Positions 1 through 7,293 of a DNA stretch of 17,380 bases are shown here, piece after piece (the stretch's first letter is position 1; the number at the start of each line of letters is the position of its first letter). The notes beneath the pieces were generated by a model, which did not search any database, had not been told where the DNA came from, and saw nothing but the letters and a program-made list of their open reading frames with translations. The DNA is from Phil1 sp964546125 (GTDB lineage Bacteria > Bacillota > Clostridia > Christensenellales > CAG-138). Made by a program: the position numbers and the translations under genes. The stretch is from the NCBI GenBank assembly GCA_964546125.1, contig CAZJIS010000038.1:1-17380 (forward strand), in the 5' to 3' direction.

Positions 1-1521
1 AAGAAATACGGCGCGCCGCTGATTACCAACGACGGCGTGACCATCGCCAAGGAGATCGAGCTTGAGGACGCGTTCGAGAATATGGGCGCGCAGCTCGTGA
101 AAGAAGTTGCCACGAAGACCAACGACGTTGCGGGCGACGGCACGACCACGGCCACGCTCCTTGCGCAGGCCATCATCCACGAGGGCATGAAGAATGTCGC
201 CGCCGGCGCGAACCCCATGGATCTCAAAAAAGGCATCGAGTTCGCGGTGGAAGAGGCGGTTGAAGGTTTTAAGGCGATCTCCAAGCCCGTTGAAAACAAG
301 CACGCCATCGCGCAGGTCGCCGCCATTTCCGCGAGCGATGAAAAGATCGGCGAACTGATCAGCGACGCCATGGAAAAAGTCGGCAACGACGGCGTGATCA
401 CGGTTGAAGAATCCAAAACCATGAAGACCGAGCTCAAGATCGTCGAAGGCATGCAGTTTGACCGCGGCTACGCTTCCGCCTACATGGTAACCGACACCGA
501 AAAAATGGAAGCCGAGCTCGACAACCCCTATATCCTGATCACCGAGAAGAAGATCAGCAACATCCAGGAGATCCTCCCGCTGCTCGAGGCAGTCGTCCAG
601 CAGGGCAGGAAGCTTCTGATTATCGCCGAGGACGTCGAAGGCGAAGCGCTTGCAACCCTGATCGTCAACAAGCTGCGCGGCACGTTCACCTGCGTTGCCG
701 TCAAGGCCCCGGGCTTTGGCGACAGGCGCAAGGCCATGCTGCAGGATATCGCGATTCTAACCGGCGGCCAGGTCATTTCCGAAGAGCTTGGCATGGACCT
801 CAAGGAAACCACCGTCAGCCAGCTTGGCACGGCCCGCCAGGTGAAAATCGGCAAGGAGAACACCACCATCGTAGAAGGCGCCGGCGATCCTTCCGAGATC
901 AAAGCCCGCATCAGCTCCATCCGCGCGCAGATTGAGGAGACCACCTCCGATTACGATAAGGAAAAGCTGCAGGAGCGCCTCGCTAAACTCGCCGGCGGCG
1001 TTGCGGTCATCTCCGTGGGCGCCGCGACCGAGCTGGAAATGAAAGAAATCAAGCTTCGCATCGAGGACGCGCTCAACGCGACCCGCGCGGCCGTTGAGGA
1101 GGGCATCGTCCCCGGCGGCGGCGTAGCGCTGATCAACGTGATCCCCAACGTGAAAGAGCTCGCCAAAAAGCACACGGGCGACATCCGCACAGGCATCAAC
1201 ATCATCGTGCGCGCCCTTGAGGAGCCTCTGCGCCAGATCGCGACCAACGCAGGCATCGAAGGCAGCGTCGTTGTGGAGAACATCAAGCGCGCCGAGAAGC
1301 CCGGCTATGGCTACGACGCCCGCGCCGATGAGTACGGCATGATGGCCGACAAAGGCATTATCGACCCGACGAAGGTTGCGCGCAGCGCCCTGCAGAACGC
1401 GGCCTCCATCGCCGCGATGGTGCTGACCACCGAGAGCCTCGTTTCCGACATCCCCGCGCCCGAACCGGCGGTCCCCGCAGGCGGCGCAGGCGGCATGGGC
1501 GGCATGGGCGGCATGTACTAA
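1..1521 (+). CDS. groEL: Chaperonin GroEL (Hsp60), 5'-truncated by window edge
   Basis: This is the large subunit of the GroEL/GroES ATP-driven protein-folding chamber in the cytoplasm. The reading frame is open from base 1, and the visible 506 residues start at the segment that precedes the nucleotide-binding NDGVTIAKE motif. About 40 N-terminal residues of the usual 540-550 are therefore missing. Visible hallmarks are the GDGTTTAT phosphate-binding loop, the apical KAPGFGDRR segment, the cpn60 signature AAVEEGIVPGGG preceded by the catalytic Asp of EDALNATRA, and the Gly/Met-rich tail ending GGMGGMGGMY. No frameshift is seen. Its usual partner groES would lie just left of the window (inference). 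A strong terminator follows 29 bases after the stop, so this is the last gene of its transcript. Identity is certain; only the start is unseen. Confidence 0.98.
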   Translation, partial: KKYGAPLITNDGVTIAKEIELEDAFENMGAQLVKEVATKTNDVAGDGTTTATLLAQAIIHEGMKNVAAGANPMDLKKGIEFAVEEAVEGFKAISKPVENKHAIAQVAAISASDEKIGELISDAMEKVGNDGVITVEESKTMKTELKIVEGMQFDRGYASAYMVTDTEKMEAELDNPYILITEKKISNIQEILPLLEAVVQQGRKLLIIAEDVEGEALATLIVNKLRGTFTCVAVKAPGFGDRRKAMLQDIAILTGGQVISEELGMDLKETTVSQLGTARQVKIGKENTTIVEGAGDPSEIKARISSIRAQIEETTSDYDKEKLQERLAKLAGGVAVISVGAATELEMKEIKLRIEDALNATRAAVEEGIVPGGGVALINVIPNVKELAKKHTGDIRTGINIIVRALEEPLRQIATNAGIEGSVVVENIKRAEKPGYGYDARADEYGMMADKGIIDPTKVARSALQNAASIAAMVLTTESLVSDIPAPEPAVPAGGAGGMGGMGGMY

Positions 1522-1549
1522 GGGTGATTGGCAATAACGTCAATAACGA

Positions 1550-1578
1550 AGCGGTCCCGTTAGGGGCCGCTCCTTTTT
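1550..1578 (+). terminator. Intrinsic terminator after groEL
   Basis: A 9-bp stem (AGCGGTCCC pairing with GGGGCCGCT, one G-U pair) with a GTTA tetraloop at 1559-1562 is followed by CC and five T residues. It lies 29 bases after the groEL stop and before the tail of the opposing chromate-transporter gene. On the minus strand the same hairpin lacks a T run, so it probably works mainly for groEL. Confidence 0.88.
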
Positions 1579-1593
1579 ATGCAAAAAAGCTTT

Positions 1594-2166
1594 TTATCTG
1601 AGGAAAAAGCCGCCGATCACGCCCGCGGCGAGCGTGAGCAAAATGGGGTTCCATTTAAAGCGGATGCTTCCCACGGCGGTCACCGCAAAAATGGCAACGC
1701 ACAGGAGGGAAATCGTGTGCAGCGGGTCGGCGAACGCCTCATGAAATCCATGCCCCGGCACGAGCAGCACTTCGGAGGCGATCAACAGCGCCGCGGCCCC
1801 GATGAGGCCGACGGCCGCGGGCTTGACGCCCGAGAGGATATCCTGCAGCCAGTGGCTGGTTTGAAAGCGCTTGAGGAAGCGCAAAAAGAGCACGGCAAGG
1901 ATGAAGCTTGGCGCGGAAACGCCGAGCGTCGCGGCAATCGCGCCCGGCACGCCCGCATAGAGATAGCCCACATAGGTAGCCGCGTTGATGGCGATCGCCC
2001 CCGGCACGACCATATCAAGCGCGTTGAGGTCCGCAAGCTGCGTTGCGGTGATCGCAAAGCGGCTCGCCTCGGTCATGATCATCGAAAGCATGGCGTAACC
2101 GCCGCCGAAGCTGATGAAGCCGATCTTTAGGAATGTGAAGAAGAGATCAAGGCATTTAGGAAACAT
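1594..2166 (-). CDS. Chromate transporter family protein, half-size subunit 2
   Basis: A 190-residue integral membrane protein of the CHR family (short-chain ChrA type). These proteins work as pairs of single-domain subunits. Characterised members export chromate, but many family members have no tested substrate. The N-terminal half carries the family pattern FISFGGGYAML and later VPGAIAINAATYVGY, followed by several hydrophobic spans up to GVIGGFFLR at the C-terminus. The ATG at 2164-2166 is chosen because it overlaps the end of the upstream paralogue by 11 bases (ATGTTTCCTAA) and has a purine-rich AAAGGGGG site just upstream. A longer in-frame extension would run through the neighbour and adds no hydrophobic or conserved sequence. 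It is translationally coupled to its partner, which is exactly the same length. The family call is firm; the substrate is unproven. Confidence 0.9.
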   Translation of the reverse strand: MFPKCLDLFFTFLKIGFISFGGGYAMLSMIMTEASRFAITATQLADLNALDMVVPGAIAINAATYVGYLYAGVPGAIAATLGVSAPSFILAVLFLRFLKRFQTSHWLQDILSGVKPAAVGLIGAAALLIASEVLLVPGHGFHEAFADPLHTISLLCVAIFAVTAVGSIRFKWNPILLTLAAGVIGGFFLR

Positions 2167-2728
2167 CTTTACGCCCCCTTTCCCCGCGGCGGCGGAACCA
2201 TTGGTAAGCATATCCCGCCGCGGCCGCAAGCAAAACGACGAGCGGCGCGCCGACCTTCAAAAAGAGCACGAGGACGAGCGCGGCGATCATCACAACGATG
2301 GCGAAAATATTTTTGAGGTTATGCTGCCCCAAAGTAAACGCCGCCGCGAGCACGAGCGCGGCGCTTGCCGCGCGCACGCCCCGCATCACGCCGAGGAAAA
2401 TGCCCTCGCGCGGGATGAGGTTGACGAGCACGGTCGCCAGCAGCATGAATACGAAGGCCGGCAAAATCGCGCCAAAGCCCGCCGCGAGCATGCCCCAGAC
2501 CCCTGCCGCCTCCCGCCCGACGAGCGAGGCGCAGTTGATGGTGATGACGCCCGGCAAAGTTTGCGAAAGCGTGGCATACTCTAAAAAAACCTCCCGCGGG
2601 AGGAGCTTGTATTTCTCCACCATGTCCTTTTCCAAAGCGGGCAAAATCGCGAGCCCCCCGGCGAAGGTGAATGTGCTCGCCTTAAAAAATGTGAGGAACA
2701 AGGCCCAGCACGCGCCGGGCTTTCCCAT
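2156..2728 (-). CDS. Chromate transporter family protein, half-size subunit 1
   Basis: The first of two adjacent CHR-family half transporters, 190 residues, polytopic. It shows the family features LTFFKASTFTFAGGLAILPALE near the N-terminus and TLPGVITINCASLVG in the conserved loop. Hydrophobic spans follow, and a short basic tail (RRRGERGRKDVS) presumably lies in the cytoplasm. The ATG at 2726-2728 is preceded by AAGGGAAAA, a fair ribosome binding site. An in-frame TTG at 2756-2758 with AAAGGA ten bases upstream is a possible alternative start, adding MQTDTNHKGK. Its stop overlaps the start of the second subunit, as expected for a heterodimer made in equal amounts. It lies 66 bases (36 from the TTG) downstream of the GyrI-like membrane protein and probably shares its promoter. 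Confidence 0.9.
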   Translation of the reverse strand: MGKPGACWALFLTFFKASTFTFAGGLAILPALEKDMVEKYKLLPREVFLEYATLSQTLPGVITINCASLVGREAAGVWGMLAAGFGAILPAFVFMLLATVLVNLIPREGIFLGVMRGVRAASAALVLAAAFTLGQHNLKNIFAIVVMIAALVLVLFLKVGAPLVVLLAAAAGYAYQWFRRRGERGRKDVS

Positions 2729-2794
2729 TTTTCCCTTGTGATTGGTATCCGTTTGCAATGTTCAAAAATCCTTTCGCAATATTTAAAGCTGCGC

Positions 2795-3607
2795 CTAGCG
2801 GCGGCGGCCTTTCTCATCGTTCTCGCCGTTCTCGCCGTTTTCACCGGTTTTCCCCTTGCGCTTGTCAATGGCGTCAAAGAGGAAATAGCCAAGCGCCCCG
2901 CCCACGAGCATCGCAAAAAGCGGCTGCTCCGAGGAGCCGGCGATCAGCATGCCCGCGACCGCGCCCACGCTCACAAAAAGCACGCCAAGCGTCGCGTCGC
3001 GCCGCTTGGGGGGTTCCTTTCCCCCATCGGCTTTTTTAACGGGCACAAAGATCTCGGTGCGGTAATCCGCGGCTTCGCGATCGCCAAAGGGATAATGCTC
3101 GATCTCGGGACCGGGCACATAAATATAGCTGCCTTTGGGGAACCATTCGTTATAAACGGCGTGCCACATGCTCGAAACGGTTTCGTGCGCGGGGCCTTTA
3201 GCGGTAAACACCGCGCAGGTGCGCTCCCGCGTTTCGAGCCGCTCGAACCCATCCGGGATATCCGCATCCGCTTCGACCTCGACGGCAATCCAATAATCAT
3301 ACGCATGGGACTTGAAGTCCGTACAGGCGGCAAAAAAACCACGCGCCCCGGGCAGGGCGAGCGCACGCAGCGCCTCGAGCGTGCCGTTTGCGCCGCATTC
3401 CTGCCAAAAAGCACGCACCTGCTCATCGTTCTTTGCCGTTTTGGTGTTGATGGTTCCGCGTTTTCCGCAATAAGTTGCGGCGGGGACGCGGTAGGCGTTC
3501 GCCTCGATCCATTCCGACCCGATGGCGCCGATGGGTTCATACCCCTCGCCGACCTCCCACGCGCTGAGCGCGGCGGTTTTACCCCGCCCGTTTTTCTTGC
3601 CGAACAT
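2795..3607 (-). CDS. GyrI-like effector-binding domain protein with C-terminal membrane anchor
   Basis: A 270-residue protein. Residues about 35-190 resemble the GyrI-like/AraC-type small-molecule (effector) binding domain: AYRVPAATYCGKRG, the central ACTDFKSHAYDYWIAVEVE strand, then FERLETRERTCAVFTAKGP and IYVPGPEIEHYPFG before TEIFVPVKK. There is no helix-turn-helix, so it is not a classical AraC regulator. After a charged linker come two hydrophobic segments (LGVLFVSVGAVAGMLIAG and LFAMLVGGALGYFLF) that should form a membrane hairpin, then a low-complexity GEN/END tail. The start is the ATG at 3605-3607 with AAGGAG seven bases upstream; a TTG two codons earlier is less likely. It heads the chromate-transporter operon and may sense a ligand for it (inference). 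The ligand is unknown. Confidence 0.75.
   Translation of the reverse strand: MFGKKNGRGKTAALSAWEVGEGYEPIGAIGSEWIEANAYRVPAATYCGKRGTINTKTAKNDEQVRAFWQECGANGTLEALRALALPGARGFFAACTDFKSHAYDYWIAVEVEADADIPDGFERLETRERTCAVFTAKGPAHETVSSMWHAVYNEWFPKGSYIYVPGPEIEHYPFGDREAADYRTEIFVPVKKADGGKEPPKRRDATLGVLFVSVGAVAGMLIAGSSEQPLFAMLVGGALGYFLFDAIDKRKGKTGENGENGENDEKGRRR
2811..2846. repeat. Four tandem 9-bp units
   Basis: Four contiguous 9-mers (TTCTCATCG, TTCTCGCCG, TTCTCGCCG, TTTTCACCG) lie near the 3' end of the minus-strand GyrI-like gene. They encode the GEN-GEN-GEN-DEK tail in frame. Unit changes would keep frame, so the tail could vary in length between strains. Confidence 0.8.
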
Positions 3608-3633
3608 AGCCAATCTCCTTTATGCGTTGCTTT

Positions 3634-3662
3634 ATGATACCGCGCGCGGCCCGCCCCGTCAA
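3634..3662 (-). promoter_or_regulatory. Promoter of the GyrI-like/chromate-transporter operon
   Basis: Read on the minus strand, TTGACG (3662-3657) is separated by 17 bases from TATCAT (3639-3634), each 5 of 6 to the sigma-A consensus. Transcription should start near 3627, giving a leader of about 20 bases that holds AAGGAG before the ATG at 3607. Confidence 0.7.
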
Positions 3663-3670
3663 TGCGCGCC

Positions 3671-3699
3671 TTGCATTCGGGGGGCTGCCGTGCTATCAT
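3671..3699 (+). promoter_or_regulatory. Promoter of the ATP-grasp gene, apparently leaderless
   Basis: TTGCAT (3671-3676), a 17-base spacer and TATCAT (3694-3699), with TG one base before the -10 (extended -10). Placing +1 seven bases after the last T puts it on base 3706, the A of the start codon. No Shine-Dalgarno sequence lies upstream of that ATG, which agrees with a leaderless transcript. Confidence 0.6.
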
Positions 3700-3705
3700 G
3701 CGGCT

Positions 3706-4593
3706 ATGGCAAAAGAGGGATTTTTAATCACAAACGGCTTTTTAAAAAGCGATGCGTTCGATGCGCTTTACGCATCGCTTCAGGCGCGCGCCTCGGCGCA
3801 CGGCCTTGCGCTCGCCAGGCGCACGAATGTGGAATTGATGGCGGACATCGCGGGCGGCCGCCTGCTTTCGGGAGAAAAGCTTGCGGATTTTGCGGTGTTC
3901 TGGGATAAGGACACGCGCCTTGCGCATCTTCTTGAAAAGCGCGGCATGCGGCTTTTTAACCGCGCCGCATCCATTGAAACATGCGACGACAAGGCCCTCA
4001 CGCACCTCGCACTTTCGGGCAAAGTGCCCATGCCAAAGACGGTGCTCATTCCGCTGACATTCCCGCGCGTGGGGTATGCCGAACTCGATTTTCTCGACCG
4101 TGCGGCCGAATATCTCGGTTATCCTTTTGTCATTAAAGAATGTTTCGGCTCGTTCGGCGCGCAGGTCTACCTTGCGCACGAGCGCGGCGAGGCGCGCGAG
4201 CTTTTGCAAAAAACCGCAGGCACGGCCGCCATCGCGCAGGAATTTATCAAAACCTCTTTCGCGCGCGACATCCGCCTCTACGTCGTGGGCGGGCGCTGCG
4301 TGGCGGCGATGCTGCGCGAAAACGACGCGGGCGATTTCCGCGCCAACGTCGCGCGCGGCGGCAAAGCCGCGCCCTATATTCCGAGCGCAGAAGAGCTTCG
4401 CGTTGCGGAGCTTGCGGCTGAATTATTGCGCCTTGATTTTGCGGGGGTCGATCTCCTCTTTGGCCCAAACGGGCCTTTGCTTTGTGAAGTGAACTCCAAC
4501 GCGCATTTCGCGGGCATCAGCGCCTCAACGGGGGCGGACATTGCCGGCGCGATCATGCAGCATGTTGCGCGCTGTGTGGATCAGGGGCGTTAG
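3706..4593 (+). CDS. RimK-like ATP-grasp ligase
   Basis: A 295-residue cytoplasmic ATP-grasp enzyme of the RimK/alpha-L-glutamate-ligase type. It would join a carboxylate to an amine through an acyl-phosphate; the substrate is not known. The N-terminal pre-ATP-grasp region begins FLITNGFLKSDAF. The nucleotide-binding lysine is in GYPFVIKECFGSFGAQ (K144), followed by IAQEFIK (E179) and the DIRLYVVGGRCVAAMLREN strand. The DFRANVARGG loop and metal-binding residues in FAGVDLLF (D249) and LLCEVNSNAHF (E261, N263) complete the fold, so the active site looks intact. The ATG at 3706 is the only start that fits the family N-terminus. It has no ribosome binding site and coincides with the predicted transcription start. 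It stands alone; its stop overlaps the stop of the opposing gene. Confidence 0.88.
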   Translation: MAKEGFLITNGFLKSDAFDALYASLQARASAHGLALARRTNVELMADIAGGRLLSGEKLADFAVFWDKDTRLAHLLEKRGMRLFNRAASIETCDDKALTHLALSGKVPMPKTVLIPLTFPRVGYAELDFLDRAAEYLGYPFVIKECFGSFGAQVYLAHERGEARELLQKTAGTAAIAQEFIKTSFARDIRLYVVGGRCVAAMLRENDAGDFRANVARGGKAAPYIPSAEELRVAELAAELLRLDFAGVDLLFGPNGPLLCEVNSNAHFAGISASTGADIAGAIMQHVARCVDQGR

Positions 4594-4943
4594 CCGATCA
4601 ATCGCACCGCGCCCCACACGGCGACGCCCGCAAGCCCCCATAGCAATGAGAAGCCGAGGCAGATCTGCCCCATAAAATTGAGCCGCACGGCGCTATAATC
4701 CCATACATTCCTTTTGAGTTTAACGTTGAATAAAAGCCCGAAGCCGAGCTCCACCGTGCTGATTAGCAGCATGCCCGCGAGGTAAGCCGCCCAAATGGGC
4801 ATTGCAACGCGCGAAAAAAGCAAAAACAAAAGCCCGACGCTCAGCCCGCCCGCAAGCCCCATGGACCAATGCGTGCGCCCGCGCCAGAGAAGTTCCGCCC
4901 CCATATAGGCAAATCCGCCAAAAATAAAAAATATGAATGCCAT
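4590..4943 (-). CDS. CmpB-like membrane protein (putative ABC-transporter type IV family)
   Basis: A 117-residue protein with about four membrane helices (residues 2-14, 26-45, 48-72 and 94-115). The C-terminal stretch NVWDYSAVRLNFMGQICLGFSLLWGLAG is the hallmark of the Bacillota family annotated as putative ABC transporter permease, CmpB type (PF06541 as recalled). Actual transport has not been shown for most members. The ATG at 4941-4943 was chosen because everything upstream in frame is Arg/Pro-rich and non-conserved. Only a weak AGG lies upstream of this start. The stop (4592-4590) overlaps the stop of the ATP-grasp gene head-on. It is divergent from the DUF6132-like gene. The family is likely, the function unknown. 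Confidence 0.82.
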   Translation of the reverse strand: MAFIFFIFGGFAYMGAELLWRGRTHWSMGLAGGLSVGLLFLLFSRVAMPIWAAYLAGMLLISTVELGFGLLFNVKLKRNVWDYSAVRLNFMGQICLGFSLLWGLAGVAVWGAVRLIG

Positions 4944-5022
4944 GCGCCTAGTATGCGCGTGAGCCGTTTTCCTATGCGCGCCCGACGGTGACAAGCTCAC
5001 CGAGGCAAAAGCTTTGGCCGGA

Positions 5023-5028
5023 TATAAT
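5023..5028 (+). promoter_or_regulatory. -10 element upstream of the DUF6132-like gene
   Basis: A perfect TATAAT lies 28 bases before the ATG at 5057, with AAGGAGG (5040-5046) between them. No good -35 is found at 16-18 bases, so the promoter is supported by the -10 and its placement only. Confidence 0.5.
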
Positions 5029-5056
5029 GGGAAAACAACAAGGAGGCATCGACCGT

Positions 5057-5275
5057 ATGGAAAACCGTTCCCCCCATAAACCCCGCGCGCGCTGCCTGCC
5101 CGCCGTTCTCCTCGCGGGCGCCGGCGCGATTGCAGGTTTTCTCTATTACCGCTTCGTGGGCTGCGCGGGCGGCGCATGCCCGATCACATCGAATCCGGTC
5201 GTGTCCACGCTCTACGGCGGCGTGATAGGCCTTCTCATAGGTTTCGTGGTCACGCCCGAACAAAACAAGAAGTAA
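5057..5275 (+). CDS. Small two-helix membrane protein, DUF6132-like
   Basis: A 72-residue protein with two predicted membrane helices (about residues 14-33 and 49-65). They are joined by the conserved loop FVGCAGGACPITSNP, which carries two cysteines (C36, C41). This pattern, followed by STLYGGVIGLLIGF, matches the small DUF6132 family as I remember it. No function is established; the paired cysteines could be redox-active or bind metal (inference). The ATG at 5057 has a strong AAGGAGG site ten bases upstream. An upstream in-frame ATG at 5027 overlaps the TATAAT box and so is unlikely to be transcribed. It is followed by a probable terminator, so it appears monocistronic. Confidence 0.75.
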   Translation: MENRSPHKPRARCLPAVLLAGAGAIAGFLYYRFVGCAGGACPITSNPVVSTLYGGVIGLLIGFVVTPEQNKK

Positions 5276-5299
5276 CGCCGCGCAGCGAAGCTTTTTACC

Positions 5300-5334
5300 A
5301 AACGGCGCTCATGATTTTTTGCCGTTTCTTTTTT
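5300..5334 (+). terminator. Probable terminator after the DUF6132-like gene
   Basis: A 7-bp stem (AAACGGC at 5300-5306 with GCCGTTT at 5321-5327) with a 14-base loop is followed by C and six T residues. The long loop makes it a moderate candidate. It separates the small gene from the iron-importer promoter. Confidence 0.55.
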
Positions 5335-5395
5335 GCAAGGATATTGCAGCAAAGGCAAATGCTAACCTACAACCGGCCCTCACCCAAATTCAGGC

Positions 5396-5424
5396 TTGCA
5401 CGATCCCGCGCGGGCCTTTATAAT
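5396..5424 (+). promoter_or_regulatory. Promoter of the iron-complex ABC importer operon
   Basis: TTGCAC (5396-5401), 17-base spacer, perfect TATAAT (5419-5424). The predicted start near 5431 gives a leader of about 43 bases before the ATG at 5474. A CTAACCTA sequence at 5362-5369 resembles half of a DtxR/IdeR-type iron box but lacks the other half. Confidence 0.65.
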
Positions 5425-5473
5425 GGAAAAGGCGATATCCTTATGTAAGAATAACGGTCGCCGTCGGAGCGCT

Positions 5474-6523
5474 ATGAAAAAACGGACACAACCGATCGAC
5501 ATTGCCGGCAACGGCCGGCGCGAACATCCCGCAAGGGTTATGTTCGCGCTGTTTGCGGTGCTTGTCGCGCTGGTTCTCGCCTCCTTCACGCTCGGACGCT
5601 ACGGCGTGCCGGCGCGGGAGGTCGCGCGCATTTTCATCGGCCGCATTTTCCCGCTCGAAAAGACCTGGACGCCGCAGATGGAGGCCGCCGTCATCAACAT
5701 CCGCCTGCCGCGCATTTTGATCGCCTCTTTGGTGGGCTGCTCCCTCGCCGCGGCGGGCGCGGCTTTTCAGGGCGTTTTTCAAAACCCGATGGCCTCGCCC
5801 GATATCCTTGGCGCATCCTCGGGCGCAGCGTTTGGCGCGGCGCTCGCCATCCTTTGGGGCGCATCCGCGCGCACGATCACGGTCTATGCTTTCGCCGCGA
5901 GCATTCTGACCGTTTTGCTGGTGTTTTTAATCGCCGGGCGCGCGCCGGGCAACCGCGCGGTCAATTTGATTTTGGCGGGCATCATGATCGGCTCGCTGTT
6001 CTCGGCCGGCACATCCTACGTTAAGCTCGTGGCGGACCCCTCGAACCAATTGCCCGCCATCACCTATTGGCTCATGGGCAGCCTCGCGGGCTCGAAGCTT
6101 TCTACCGTGCCCTATGCTTTTTTTCCGATGGCGATAGGCCTGATCCCGCTTCTTTTGCTCCGCTGGCGCCTCAACATTTTGACCCTCGGCGATGAGGAGG
6201 CGCGCGCCCTCGGGGTAAACGTGAACGCGCTGCGCTTTGCGGTGATCGCCTGCGCAACGCTCGTGACGGCGGCGAGCATCTCCGTCAGCGGCATGATCGG
6301 CTGGGTCGGGCTTGTCGTACCCCATCTTGCACGAAAGCTCATCGGCAGCGATTACCGCCGCCTGATGCCTGCCTCGATGCTCACGGGCGCTTCGTTTTTA
6401 TTGATCGTAGATAACGTTTCGCGCAACCTCCTCGCGGTGGGAATCCCGCTTGGCATCCTCACCGCTTTCATCGGCGCGCCGTTTTTTGTTTACCTCATCT
6501 GCAAACGGGAGAAGGCGCTTTGA
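5474..6523 (+). CDS. FecCD-family ABC transporter permease (iron complex/heme/cobalamin type)
   Basis: A 349-residue inner-membrane permease of the BtuC/FecCD/FhuB type with about ten membrane helices; a homodimer would form the import channel. Family landmarks are INIRLPRILIASLVG before the first conserved helix pair, AAAGAAFQGVFQNPMASPDILGASSGAAFGA, AITYWLMGSLAG, LNILTLGDEEARALGVNV (the coupling region that contacts the ATPase) and SGMIGWVGLVVPHLARKLIG. Length and order are normal for the family. The ATG at 5474 has GGAG four bases upstream and gives the usual short polar N-terminus before the first helix. Other in-frame ATGs at 5423 and 5396 overlap or precede the -10 box. It is the first gene of the operon, and its stop overlaps the TTG start of the ATPase. 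The substrate class cannot be read from the sequence. Confidence 0.93.
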   Translation: MKKRTQPIDIAGNGRREHPARVMFALFAVLVALVLASFTLGRYGVPAREVARIFIGRIFPLEKTWTPQMEAAVINIRLPRILIASLVGCSLAAAGAAFQGVFQNPMASPDILGASSGAAFGAALAILWGASARTITVYAFAASILTVLLVFLIAGRAPGNRAVNLILAGIMIGSLFSAGTSYVKLVADPSNQLPAITYWLMGSLAGSKLSTVPYAFFPMAIGLIPLLLLRWRLNILTLGDEEARALGVNVNALRFAVIACATLVTAASISVSGMIGWVGLVVPHLARKLIGSDYRRLMPASMLTGASFLLIVDNVSRNLLAVGIPLGILTAFIGAPFFVYLICKREKAL

Positions 6524-7293
6524 GCTTGAACGTGCAAAACCTGAATTTCTCCTACGGCACGCATGCTGTGCTGCGGGATGTCGGTTTCGAAGCGGGCTAC
6601 GGCCGCCTTCTTGCGGTGCTCGGCCCCAACGGTGCGGGCAAAACCACGCTGTTTCGCTGCATCCTCGGCCTTTTGCCCGGTTACACGGGTTTGATCGAGG
6701 CGGACGGCACGGATGCGCGCACCCTCGGGCCGCGCGCGCTCGCGCACCGCATTGCCTACATTCCGCAAACGCGCGGACAGGCGTTCGACTACACGGCGCG
6801 CGAAATGGTGCTTATGGGCACGTCGCACACCCTTTCCCCATTCTCGACGCCCGGCAAAAAAGAGGCGGAAGCGGCGGATGAAGCGCTCACGCGCGCCGGC
6901 ATCGCGCACCTGACGAACAAAAGCTACGCCCGCCTTTCGGGCGGCGAGCAGCAGCTCGTGCTCATCGCGCGCGCGCTCGCGCAGCGCTCGAAAACGCTTT
7001 TGATGGATGAGCCCACCGCCAACCTTGATTACGGCAACCAGAACCGCGTGCTCACCGTGGCCCATGAGCTTGCCGCAAGCGGCTACACGGTGCTTTTCTC
7101 CACCCACAACCCGCAGCATGCGCTTTGGTACGCGGACCTCGCGCTTGCCCTTAGCGGCGGGCGCGTTGCGGCGCTCGGCGCGCCCCAAAAGGTGCTCGAC
7201 GCGGCGTTGATCGAAGGTTTATACGGCATTGAAGTGCAGTTCATTTCAAGTGAAAACGGCCCTCTGATCGCGCCCTTGAAGAGGCGGAACTGA
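6520..7293 (+). CDS. ABC transporter ATPase, FecE/BtuD type
   Basis: A 257-residue ABC ATPase that would power the adjacent FecCD permease. All motifs are present: Walker A GPNGAGKTT (35-43), Q-loop IPQT (Q83), signature LSGGEQQ (139-145), Walker B LLMDEPTANLD (160-170) and the switch histidine STHN (H196). The start is a TTG at 6520-6522 that overlaps the permease stop (TTGA). GGGAGAAGG just upstream serves as ribosome binding site, and no ATG is available before the conserved N-terminus. The overlap implies translational coupling. Its stop overlaps the methyltransferase start by one base (TGATG). Confidence 0.93.
   Translation: MSLNVQNLNFSYGTHAVLRDVGFEAGYGRLLAVLGPNGAGKTTLFRCILGLLPGYTGLIEADGTDARTLGPRALAHRIAYIPQTRGQAFDYTAREMVLMGTSHTLSPFSTPGKKEAEAADEALTRAGIAHLTNKSYARLSGGEQQLVLIARALAQRSKTLLMDEPTANLDYGNQNRVLTVAHELAASGYTVLFSTHNPQHALWYADLALALSGGRVAALGAPQKVLDAALIEGLYGIEVQFISSENGPLIAPLKRRN

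Noticed and set aside
1532..1548. Direct repeat CAATAACG x2 after the groEL stop
   Set aside because: Two short copies next to a terminator with no further structure; likely chance.
1583..1595. AAAAGCTTTT palindrome as a terminator for the chromate-transporter operon
   Set aside because: It has no loop and only AT-rich arms, so it would not make a stable terminator; end of that transcript left unassigned.
4941..4955. Leaderless start for the CmpB-like gene (CATACT placed 7 bases before its ATG)
   Set aside because: The -10 matches only 4 of 6, no -35 fits, and a weak AGG may serve as ribosome binding site; too weak to claim.
5362..5369. DtxR/IdeR-like iron box upstream of the importer promoter
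   Set aside because: Only the CTAACCTA half-site is present; the opposite half is not recognisable and it lies about 27 bases upstream of the -35. Not called.
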